Assembly (NCBI RefSeq): GCF_963676935.1
Contig: NZ_OY781470.1
Coordinates: 2,576,680-2,640,679 of the forward strand
Direction: 5' to 3'
Length of the DNA stretch: 64,000 nt
DNA from: Halarcobacter sp.
GTDB taxonomy: Bacteria > Campylobacterota > Campylobacteria > Campylobacterales > Arcobacteraceae
Made by a program: the position numbers and the translations under genes. This document shows, piece after piece, positions 57,503-64,000 of the stretch (position 1 is the first letter of the stretch; the number at the start of each line of letters is the position of its first letter). The notes beneath the pieces were generated by a model, which was not told where the DNA came from, did not search any database, and saw only the letters and a program-made list of their open reading frames with translations.

Positions 57503-58462
57503 ATGAAACTATTTATGAACAAATTATTATATCTTATTATCATGCTTTTTATAATAAGCTTAATATCATTTTTAGCTATCAATCTAGCACCTAATTCTTT
57601 TTTTGCTAGTGGAGAGTTGAATCCAAATATTACGCCTGAATCAATTGAACAATTAAAAGCAGTATATGGACTTGATAAACCATTATATATACAATTTTTT
57701 TCATGGCTAACTGCTTTATTACATTTAGATTTTGGTATATCTTTTGCAAGTGGGAAAATGGTAAAAGAGGAGATATTAGATAGAATTCCAATTACACTTA
57801 CCATAAATATTATCTCTATGTTTTTAATTTTTGTTATATCACTATATTTAGGAATACAAGCTGCACTTAAGAAGGATTCAAAACTTGATAAGTTTGTAGG
57901 ACAATTATCACTTTTAAGTTTTTCAATGCCATCTTTTTACCTTGCTCTATTATTAGTTATGATATTTTCAATCTATTTTGAAATTTTACCAATAGCAGGA
58001 TTACATTCTGTACCAAATGATGGAAGTTTAACTTACTATTTAGATTTTGCTTGGCATTTAATTTTACCTATTTTTATAATAACATTTGGTGGAATTGGAA
58101 GTTTAATTTTATATATTAGGTCTTTAACTATAGAGATACTTAAATCTGATTACATATTTTTTGCAAAATCGAGAGGTTTAAGTAAAAAAACAATATTAAG
58201 ATATTATATTTTGCCAAATTTATATCCACCGGTAATCACTCTTTTGGGACTTTCTTTACCGGGAATTATTGGTGGTAGTGTAATTTTAGAAACTATCTTT
58301 TCTATTGATGGAATGGGTTTATTATTTTATCAAAGTGCTTTAAGTCATGATTATCCAGTTATTATGGGAATATTAATAATTGGTGCTTTTTTAACACTTT
58401 TAGGAAATATGTTAGCAGATTTAATTCTGCTAAAACTAAACCCTAATTATGATGAAAACTAG
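57503..58462 (+). CDS. DppB-type ABC transporter permease, without partner genes
   Basis: A 319-residue inner membrane permease of the peptide/nickel (DppB/OppB) family. Six helices are seen, the first at about 7-27. The family string VYGLDKPLYIQFFSWL lies in the periplasmic loop and DYIFFAKSRGLSKKTILRYYILPN is the EAA loop for ATPase contact. A longer frame starts at a TTG (57488) that would precede the -10 box; I chose the ATG at 57503. No binding protein, second permease or ATPase gene is near, so it must work with subunits encoded elsewhere. Substrate unknown. Confidence 0.85.
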   Translation: MKLFMNKLLYLIIMLFIISLISFLAINLAPNSFFASGELNPNITPESIEQLKAVYGLDKPLYIQFFSWLTALLHLDFGISFASGKMVKEEILDRIPITLTINIISMFLIFVISLYLGIQAALKKDSKLDKFVGQLSLLSFSMPSFYLALLLVMIFSIYFEILPIAGLHSVPNDGSLTYYLDFAWHLILPIFIITFGGIGSLILYIRSLTIEILKSDYIFFAKSRGLSKKTILRYYILPNLYPPVITLLGLSLPGIIGGSVILETIFSIDGMGLLFYQSALSHDYPVIMGILIIGAFLTLLGNMLADLILLKLNPNYDEN

Positions 58463-58531
58463 ACTTTACTTTTTTAAATGGAATTTATTTCCATGTATAA
58501 AAGAAGTTAAAAAAGATTATAAGGAATTTTT

Positions 58532-59350
58532 TTGAAGATTTTAAAAACTATTGAAGAACTACAAGAGGTTCGAAAAAATATTTTAGGAACTGTTGGTTTT
58601 GTTCCTACAATGGGAGCTCTACATGATGGACATATCTCATTAATAAAACAAGCTAGAAATGAAAATGACACAGTATTTGTATCTATTTTTGTAAATCCCA
58701 CTCAGTTTTTACCAGGTGAGGATTTAGATGCTTATCCAAGACGTGAAGAAGCAGATAAAAAAATATGTGAAATGTGTAAAGTTGATTATCTTTTTATGCC
58801 AGAAATCAACTCTATGTATACAGAAGAAGAGGTATTAATTAAGGCTCCAAATAAAAGCTATATGTTGGAAGGAAAAGCAAGACCAGGACACTTTGATGGT
58901 GTTTTACAAGTTGTTCTTAAACTCTTTGGATTAGTACAACCAACAAATGCCTACTTTGGGAAAAAAGATGCACAACAACTTTCATTAATTCAACAAATGG
59001 TAAAAAATCTATTTTTACCAATTAATATTGTACCTTGTGCTATTGTAAGAGAGAGTGATGGCTTAGCAAAAAGTTCAAGAAATGTTTATCTTACACCTGA
59101 ACAAAGAAAAGATGCTTTACTTATCTCAAAATCTCTATACTCAGCAGCAAACTTAATAGGTAAAAAAGAAACCAATATTGAAACTATAAAAAATAGAATG
59201 TATGAAGTTATGGAACCTTTAGATGTAGAATATATAGAGATTGTAAGTAGAGAGTTTGATAAGTTAAAAAGTATAGAGATAGGAAATACAATCATTTTAG
59301 TTGTGGCAAGATTTGGTAATACTAGACTTCTTGACAATATTTGGTTATAA
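58532..59350 (+). CDS. panC: Pantothenate synthetase
   Basis: A 272-residue enzyme that joins pantoate and beta-alanine with ATP to give pantothenate. The HIGH-like motif is in FVPTMGALHDGHISLI; substrate strings are FVNPTQF, ARPGHFDGV and FGKKDAQQ, and GLAKSSRN carries the ATP loop. The start is TTG with AAGGAA five nt upstream (58521-58526). panB and panD are not in the window. Confidence 0.95.
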   Translation: MKILKTIEELQEVRKNILGTVGFVPTMGALHDGHISLIKQARNENDTVFVSIFVNPTQFLPGEDLDAYPRREEADKKICEMCKVDYLFMPEINSMYTEEEVLIKAPNKSYMLEGKARPGHFDGVLQVVLKLFGLVQPTNAYFGKKDAQQLSLIQQMVKNLFLPINIVPCAIVRESDGLAKSSRNVYLTPEQRKDALLISKSLYSAANLIGKKETNIETIKNRMYEVMEPLDVEYIEIVSREFDKLKSIEIGNTIILVVARFGNTRLLDNIWL

Positions 59351-59411
59351 ATTTTACAATTCTTTTAGAATATGTTAAAATTCGCAAAATTTAAATGAAA
59401 GATAAAAATAT

Positions 59412-60761
59412 ATGAAATTTAGTGAAAATAAACCTTCAAAATCACTACACTTAGTAAGTCTTGGTTGTACAAAAAATCTTGTAGATTCTGAGATAATGTT
59501 AGGAAAATTAAAAGAGTATAAAATTACTAATGAACCAGAAAATGCTGATGTAATTATTGTAAATACCTGTGGATTTATAGATAGTGCAAAAGAAGAGAGC
59601 ATAAATACAATTTTAACACTTCATGATGAAAGAAAAGAAGAATCTGTTTTAGTTATGGCTGGATGCTTAAGTGAGAGATACAAAGAGGAGTTGCAAAAAG
59701 AACTTCCAGAAATTGATATCTTTACAGGTGTTGGAGATTATGACAAAATTGATAAACTTGTAGAAGAAAAAAGAAGTTTTTTTACCGATGAAGTTTTTTT
59801 ATTAAATGAAGAGAATGATAGAGTTATTACAGGATCTTCATATCATGCATACATAAAACTAAGCGAAGGGTGTAATCAAAGTTGTTCATTTTGTGCTATT
59901 CCAAGCTTCAAAGGGAAGCTTCATTCAAGAACACTTGAATCTTTAGTTAAAGAGGTTAAAAATCTAGTTAAAAATGGTTATACAGATTTTTCTTTTGTTT
60001 CGCAAGATTCTTCATCTTATTTAAGAGATTTAAACATAAAAGATGGACTTGAAAAACTAATAGAAGAGGTTGAAAAAATTGAAGGGGTAAAAACGGCTAG
60101 AATACTTTATTTATACCCCTCAACTACAACTTTAAGTTTGATTGAAAAAATAAAAAATTCAGATATATTTGAAAACTATTTTGATATGCCTTTACAACAT
60201 ATTTCAGCCAATCTTCTTAAAATTATGAAAAGAGGTAAAGGTGTTGAGAAGCTAAAAGAATTAATGGATGCTATGAGAAAAGTTCCAAATAGTTTTGTTA
60301 GAACTACTTTTATAGTTGGTCACCCGGGGGAAACACAAGAAGATTTTGAAGAACTTTGTAAATATGTAAAAGAGTATAAATTTGATAGAGCAAATGTATT
60401 TTCTTATTCTGATGAAGAGGGGACTAGTGCTTATGATAGAATTGATAAGATTCCACAAGAACTTATAGATTCAAGAGCAGAGATATTAGGTGAAATTATC
60501 TCTGAAACTACAAATAACTCTTTAGAAAATGAAATTGGAAAAGAGTTTGAAGTTTACATTGATGGAGAAAGTGATGAACATGAATATCTATTAAGTGCAA
60601 GAAAAACAACTTGGGCACCAGATATTGATGGAGAAATCTACATTAATGATAATGAATTGTATGATGAAAAAAATCCAAAACAATTAGAATTTGGAAAAAT
60701 TTATAGAGTAAAAATAACAGAACTTGCTGGAGATAAACTTTTAGCTACTGTTATAAAATAA
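59412..60761 (+). CDS. rimO: Ribosomal protein S12 methylthiotransferase RimO
   Basis: A 449-residue radical SAM enzyme that adds a methylthio group to an aspartate of ribosomal protein S12. The N-terminal cluster cysteines lie in SLGCTKNLVDSE, VNTCGFIDSAKEE and MAGCLSERY; the radical SAM motif is CNQSCSFC followed by AIPSFKG, the RimO version (MiaB has IVP). A TRAM domain ends the protein. MiaB is separately present at 16.7 kb. tilS follows after 1 nt. Confidence 0.95.
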   Translation: MKFSENKPSKSLHLVSLGCTKNLVDSEIMLGKLKEYKITNEPENADVIIVNTCGFIDSAKEESINTILTLHDERKEESVLVMAGCLSERYKEELQKELPEIDIFTGVGDYDKIDKLVEEKRSFFTDEVFLLNEENDRVITGSSYHAYIKLSEGCNQSCSFCAIPSFKGKLHSRTLESLVKEVKNLVKNGYTDFSFVSQDSSSYLRDLNIKDGLEKLIEEVEKIEGVKTARILYLYPSTTTLSLIEKIKNSDIFENYFDMPLQHISANLLKIMKRGKGVEKLKELMDAMRKVPNSFVRTTFIVGHPGETQEDFEELCKYVKEYKFDRANVFSYSDEEGTSAYDRIDKIPQELIDSRAEILGEIISETTNNSLENEIGKEFEVYIDGESDEHEYLLSARKTTWAPDIDGEIYINDNELYDEKNPKQLEFGKIYRVKITELAGDKLLATVIK

Positions 60762-60762
60762 T

Positions 60763-61746
60763 ATGAATCTAAATTTCAAAAAAATCGATACCAAAAGAAA
60801 TCTATTAGCATTTTCTGCTGGTGTTGATTCAACTGCACTATTCTTCCTGCTTTTAGAAAAAAAGATCCCTTTTGATATAGCAATTGTAAATTACAATCAA
60901 AGAGAGCAATCAAAAGCTGAAGTTGAATATGCGAAAGAATTAGCAAATAGATATGAAAAAAAGATTTATATAAAAGATGTAAAACTAAACAATATTTCAA
61001 ATTTTGAAAAAAAAGCTAGAGATATTAGATATGATTTTTTTGAACAATTAATAAAAGAAAACAATTATGAAACTCTTATAACTGCCCATCAATTAAATGA
61101 TAAACTTGAATGGTTTCTAATGCAGTTAAGTCGTGGAGCAGGACTTCTTGAACTTATAGCTTTTGATAAAATAACACAAAAAGATTCATACAAAATATAT
61201 AGACCTCTTTTAGATATTACAAAAATACAACTGCAAGAATATCTAGATAAAAAAAATATACAATACTTTATAGATATTACAAACTTTGATGAAAAATATA
61301 AAAGAAACTATTTTAGAAAAAACTTTTCAAATAAGTTCTTAGATGAATTTCAAGAGGGAATAAAAAGAAGTTTTGAATATCTGAAAAATGATATAGAATC
61401 TTTAAGTATTAAAGAGATTCCTGTATATAAAGAAAAAGACTTAGAAGTATTTGAGAACCTAAATGACAATAACCTAAATATAAGGCTTGTAGATTTAAGT
61501 TTAAAAAAAAGAGGTATTCTTTTAAGTAAAGCTCAAAGAGATGAGATATTAAAACAAAAAAAATTAGTTATTTCCCACAAAATTTCAATAAGTATAACTC
61601 CAAAATATATTTTTATATCACCTTATGAACTTTGTACTATGGATAAAAATTTTAAAGAAAAATGTAGATTGGCAAAGATACCAAAAAATATTAGAGCTTA
61701 TATTTTTAAAGAAAATATATTAGAAGTATTTGAGTTAATTATTTAA
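60763..61746 (+). CDS. tilS: tRNA(Ile)-lysidine synthase
   Basis: A 327-residue N-type ATP pyrophosphatase that turns C34 of one tRNA-Ile into lysidine so that it reads AUA. The PP-loop is LLAFSAGVDSTALFFLL (SAGVDS instead of the usual SGGxDS), and TAHQLNDKLEWFLMQLSRGAGL is the typical second motif. The C-terminal domains are shorter than in E. coli. Its stop overlaps the convergent small gene by 12 nt. Confidence 0.93.
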   Translation: MNLNFKKIDTKRNLLAFSAGVDSTALFFLLLEKKIPFDIAIVNYNQREQSKAEVEYAKELANRYEKKIYIKDVKLNNISNFEKKARDIRYDFFEQLIKENNYETLITAHQLNDKLEWFLMQLSRGAGLLELIAFDKITQKDSYKIYRPLLDITKIQLQEYLDKKNIQYFIDITNFDEKYKRNYFRKNFSNKFLDEFQEGIKRSFEYLKNDIESLSIKEIPVYKEKDLEVFENLNDNNLNIRLVDLSLKKRGILLSKAQRDEILKQKKLVISHKISISITPKYIFISPYELCTMDKNFKEKCRLAKIPKNIRAYIFKENILEVFELII

Positions 61747-62004
61747 AAATTTTCTTAGTTTTCTATTTTCAACCATATCTTTTCTTGTTTTTTCTTTGTG
61801 TTCTTTCAAGAAATTTATATTTTTATAGAAAAGTTCATACAATATTTTAAAGTCTTCATTACTTAGTTCAAAATCTGTAATTTTTGTTTCTGTAAGATAT
61901 TTTTCATTCCATCGAACAAGACCACTAGCCTTCTCGTAGGAATCTAAAGAATCAATATATATTAATTCTTCAAGAGCCTTTATAGACCAGTTTCCTCTTT
62001 CCAT
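61735..62004 (-). CDS. Small protein after fliS, unknown (FliT-like position)
   Basis: An 89-residue charged helical protein that I do not recognise. It overlaps the end of fliS by 25 nt, so it is coupled to that chaperone gene. In many bacteria the gene after fliS codes for FliT, another small helical flagellar chaperone of similar length, so it may be an analogue. There is no sequence proof. Confidence 0.65.
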   Translation of the reverse strand: MERGNWSIKALEELIYIDSLDSYEKASGLVRWNEKYLTETKITDFELSNEDFKILYELFYKNINFLKEHKEKTRKDMVENRKLRKFLNN

Positions 62005-62336
62005 GCGTCGATTAAACCTTGTACAACTTTCATTACTTGATTTACTGAATTAATATTATCGTCAATTCCAGCACCGAATAAAGTTTCAATTTGATAAAGA
62101 TATAAACCATCTAAATAGTAAGATACATCTCCACCTTCAAAATCTAGTACATTTCTAAGTTCATCAAAAATTGCTACTGATTTATTTATATATTTAAACT
62201 TTGTTTCAATATCGCCACTTTCCATTGAAGATTTTACAAAAGAAAGATATTTTAGTAAGCCTTCATATAGCTTTAATATTAATAAATATGGATCATCAGA
62301 CACTGCATTTTGCTGTTGATATGCTTCAATTCCCAT
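61980..62336 (-). CDS. fliS: Flagellar export chaperone FliS
   Basis: A 118-residue helical chaperone that holds flagellin until export. It opens with GIEAYQQQNAVSDDPYLLI, followed by LKLYEGLLKYL and a C-terminal VNQVMKVVQGLIDAW helix, all usual in FliS. A longer frame begins at a TTG (62366), but GGAG seven nt before the ATG at 62336 and the family start (MxxxAYxQ) decide for 62336. Confidence 0.93.
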   Translation of the reverse strand: MGIEAYQQQNAVSDDPYLLILKLYEGLLKYLSFVKSSMESGDIETKFKYINKSVAIFDELRNVLDFEGGDVSYYLDGLYLYQIETLFGAGIDDNINSVNQVMKVVQGLIDAWKEETGL

Positions 62337-62373
62337 AAGATAACTCCATAAATTTATATTGAACAAAAAGTAT

Positions 62374-62379
62374 ATTATA
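62374..62379 (-). promoter_or_regulatory. -10 box (TATAAT) of fliS
   Basis: TATAAT on the minus strand, 37 nt before the fliS ATG, in the gap between flgH and fliS. No clear sigma-54 or sigma-28 flagellar promoter was found. Confidence 0.35.
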
Positions 62380-62422
62380 TAAATACTTAAAAAAAGTTAT
62401 ATTTAGAAAAATATATCCTATA

Positions 62423-62443
62423 TTAGAAAAATTATTTTTCTAA
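62423..62443 (-). terminator. Palindrome at the end of flgH
   Basis: TTAGAAAAAT and ATTTTTCTAA arms with a single central base, over the flgH stop. AT-rich and short-looped, so only a weak terminator. Confidence 0.4.
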
Positions 62444-63138
62444 AATGGCCAAAACATTTGAATAATACTTAATCCCCAAGGTATTTGCATAACATTTTGT
62501 TCTTGTCCATCTTTTGAATAAAGAATTTTTAAATTTGCTATCTGAGAAGATGAAACAGAATTATCAGCTGTAATATCATATGGTCTGATTACTCCTGTTA
62601 GAATTAAAGATTGTTTTTGTCCATCTATTAACATCTCTTTTGTAGCTTTAATAAAATAGTTTCCATTTTGATATACTTCTTGAATAATAGCAGAAACTGT
62701 CGTTGCAAAATCTTCACTCAGCTTAGTTTTTACTTCACCTTTATTGTCTATTGCAGAATTTGTTTCAAAACCTAAATCAGTAAAAGGATTTATTTTGTTT
62801 GCTAACCTCTCAGCGAAACCACCTTCTGTACCTGCGGTAGCAACTCCTCCACCAAATGAATTACTTCTATCTGAACTAGTTTCTCTTTTGTTATTTGTAT
62901 TAGAAGATAAAGATTCATCAATCTTAACTTGTAAAATATCTCCAATTTGTAAATCTTTTTTATCTGCAAATAAAGATGGTCCTTTTATAGAATATAAGGA
63001 ACCTTTATTTTTTCTAACAACTGGTTGTGCTTTAGGTACTTGTTCTTTGGGTTTAGAAAATTCTATTTCTGGGTTTTGTGATACACACCCAACTAGAAGA
63101 AAAGGGATAAGAGATAAAAATATATATTTAATTTGCAT
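62440..63138 (-). CDS. flgH: Flagellar L-ring protein FlgH
   Basis: A 232-residue outer membrane lipoprotein that forms the L-ring around the flagellar rod. The lipobox is LLVGC (lipid-bearing cysteine about 18 from the chosen start). Typical strings are GSLYS, LFADKKDLQIGDILQVKIDE and the C-terminal GLSIIQMFWPF. The frame extends to a TTG at 63153; the ATG at 63138 gives a normal signal peptide (MQIKYIFLSLIPFLLVGC) and is preferred. It overlaps the upstream gene by about 11 nt. Confidence 0.93.
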   Translation of the reverse strand: MQIKYIFLSLIPFLLVGCVSQNPEIEFSKPKEQVPKAQPVVRKNKGSLYSIKGPSLFADKKDLQIGDILQVKIDESLSSNTNNKRETSSDRSNSFGGGVATAGTEGGFAERLANKINPFTDLGFETNSAIDNKGEVKTKLSEDFATTVSAIIQEVYQNGNYFIKATKEMLIDGQKQSLILTGVIRPYDITADNSVSSSQIANLKILYSKDGQEQNVMQIPWGLSIIQMFWPF

Positions 63139-63556
63139 TATATTTACTTTCAATTACATATTTTAAATCAATCGCAATTTTTATATCTTTTAAATCTTTT
63201 TTGATTAAAGCAGCACTTCCATATCTTACAGTTAATGCATCTAAGTTAGTATCTGGGTCTACAACAATCAATGCCCTATTTGATACAATCTTTACATCAA
63301 TAACCTTTCTTTGACCAATCAAGTCTACTGCTGTCTCAATCTCTCTATAAATTACTCGCTCTAATTTTTTAGCACTTTCATTTTTTTCATTAATCTCTAT
63401 TTGTTTTAATTTTTTTTCACTTTCTAACTGTTCACGTTTTGTGTATTCTTCACTCATGTGAAAATAGTATGCAATAAGCATTACAACTAGTGCACCTATT
63501 GAAAGGAGCTTTATTAAAGCTCTTTTCTTACTATTTGTTTTAACAGCTACTATCAT
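63128..63556 (-). CDS. Small membrane-anchored protein between fliL and flgH, unknown
   Basis: A 142-residue protein that I do not recognise. A basic start and one membrane helix (about 16-33) are followed by a charged helix (about 35-75, KREQLESEKKLKQIEI) and a compact domain with VDVKIVSNRALIVVDPD. It should face the periplasm. It lies 4 nt after fliL and overlaps flgH, so a role in the flagellar basal body or its assembly is likely by position only. Confidence 0.68.
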   Translation of the reverse strand: MIVAVKTNSKKRALIKLLSIGALVVMLIAYYFHMSEEYTKREQLESEKKLKQIEINEKNESAKKLERVIYREIETAVDLIGQRKVIDVKIVSNRALIVVDPDTNLDALTVRYGSAALIKKDLKDIKIAIDLKYVIESKYNAN

Positions 63557-63560
63557 TTTT

Positions 63561-64000
63561 CTATTTTATTACAAATGAAGTAAACAATATTTGTTTAACA
63601 TTATTCTTTTGGATATCATCATTATTTGAAGTAACTTCATTTATAATTGAATTAATATCATCTAGTAATTCTTCTTTTAAAAGTGCTTTTCCACCTACAG
63701 TTAAAAGTTCTTCTGAACTTCTAGAACTAATTTGTGCTATAACTGAATCAACAATTTCTGGTTTATACTCCTCAACAATTGCTTCAATTGTAGGTTCTGT
63801 ACTTTTTATAGAGAATGATAATTTCATCAATTTTTCTCTACCTTTTGCGTTTGTAATATTTAAAACTAAATCATTTATACTTGTTTTATAAGTTTCATTT
63901 GAATTAGTACTTTCTTGCTTTTGTACTTGTTCTTGACCATTTTGATTTTGACCATTTAACACACCACTAGAAACTAATAAATACCCTCCAATACCAACTG
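63561..64000 (-). CDS. fliL: Flagellar basal body-associated protein FliL, 5' end missing
   Basis: The last about 145 residues of FliL. The frame stays open to the right window edge; upstream of an internal GTG it reads VGIGGYLLVSSG, the end of the membrane helix, so the true start lies outside. The visible periplasmic part shows a Gln/Asn-rich linker (NGQNQNGQEQVQKQE), then NDLVLNITNAKGREKLMKLS and the C-terminal LFTSFVIK, typical of FliL. It stabilises the stator and supports torque. Confidence 0.88.
   Translation of the reverse strand, partial: VGIGGYLLVSSGVLNGQNQNGQEQVQKQESTNSNETYKTSINDLVLNITNAKGREKLMKLSFSIKSTEPTIEAIVEEYKPEIVDSVIAQISSRSSEELLTVGGKALLKEELLDDINSIINEVTSNNDDIQKNNVKQILFTSFVIK

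Noticed and set aside
62744-63166. 140-codon plus-strand frame inside flgH
   Set aside because: It is antisense to FlgH, whose lipobox and end are unmistakable, and reads as low-complexity shadow protein.

Overview
The window looks like a piece of chromosome from an Arcobacter-like member of the Campylobacterota (formerly Epsilonproteobacteria). The DNA is very AT-rich and densely packed. It carries clade-typical markers: an HP0268-family nuclease next to miaB and an LpxJ-type acyltransferase, the futalosine-pathway enzyme MqnE, a class II DAHP synthase, Campylobacter-style FbpABC iron uptake, and several histidine kinases with an HQWRQPL phospho-acceptor motif. The order rnr / ilvC / divergent polysaccharide deacetylase / dprA also fits this group. 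The assignment rests on recognised protein families and gene order, not on a database search. I saw no rRNA, tRNA, CRISPR array, insertion sequence or prophage.

Layout. 1-3.7 kb: a FIST-domain histidine kinase (cut by the window edge) with its OmpR-type regulator, facing a CHASE-PAS kinase. 3.8-6.4 kb: thiS, a cysteine-type formate dehydrogenase and yraN. 6.4-10.8 kb: membrane proteins (ClC exchanger, DUF502, DgkA, KefB-like antiporter). 10.9-14.3 kb: bioF-like gene, a small exported protein, carbonic anhydrase, a small membrane protein and mqnE. 14.4-14.5 kb: a decayed EAL-domain fragment. 14.5-18.3 kb: a membrane protein of GspL/PilM-N-like layout, lpxJ, miaB and HP0268. 18.4-22.4 kb: nusA, cysS and an MFS transporter. 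22.4-27.2 kb: fbpC, fbpB and two tandem fbpA paralogues, each with a Fur-box-like site. 27.3-32.3 kb: rpsR, ssb, rpsF, holA, then DUF2721 and DsrE genes, then rnr. 32.4-35.2 kb: a binding protein plus kinase pair. 35.2-38.8 kb: ilvC, deacetylase, three very small genes, dprA. 38.8-42.1 kb: nhaA and a chemoreceptor. 42.2-46.7 kb: murC, an unknown gene, dapC and a TrkA-related protein. 46.7-51.5 kb: TolC-like protein, PhnD-like binding protein, kinase, second PhnD-like binding protein. 51.6-61.7 kb: housekeeping genes (tgt, gatC, arsC-like, aroG, tal, serB, ruvX, acpS, a lone ABC permease, panC, rimO, tilS). 61.7-64 kb: flagellar genes (fliS, flgH, fliL) with two small unknown genes.

How the genes work together. 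Most of the window is core metabolism and information processing. The accessory interest lies in signalling: four sensor kinases, three with HQWRQPL and no response-regulator gene beside them, two encoded with periplasmic binding proteins. The strongest candidates for something undescribed are the TolC / binding protein / kinase / binding protein operon at 46.7-51.5 kb and the binding protein / kinase pair at 32.4-35.2 kb.

Signals. Many genes start with TTG behind a clear ribosome-binding site. Several convergent pairs overlap at their stop codons. Hairpin terminators are frequent. A few genes have a TATAAT-like -10 box only 5-6 nt before the start codon, which suggests leaderless mRNAs. No stretch longer than about 300 bases lacks a gene once the small genes at 37.4-37.9 kb are counted.
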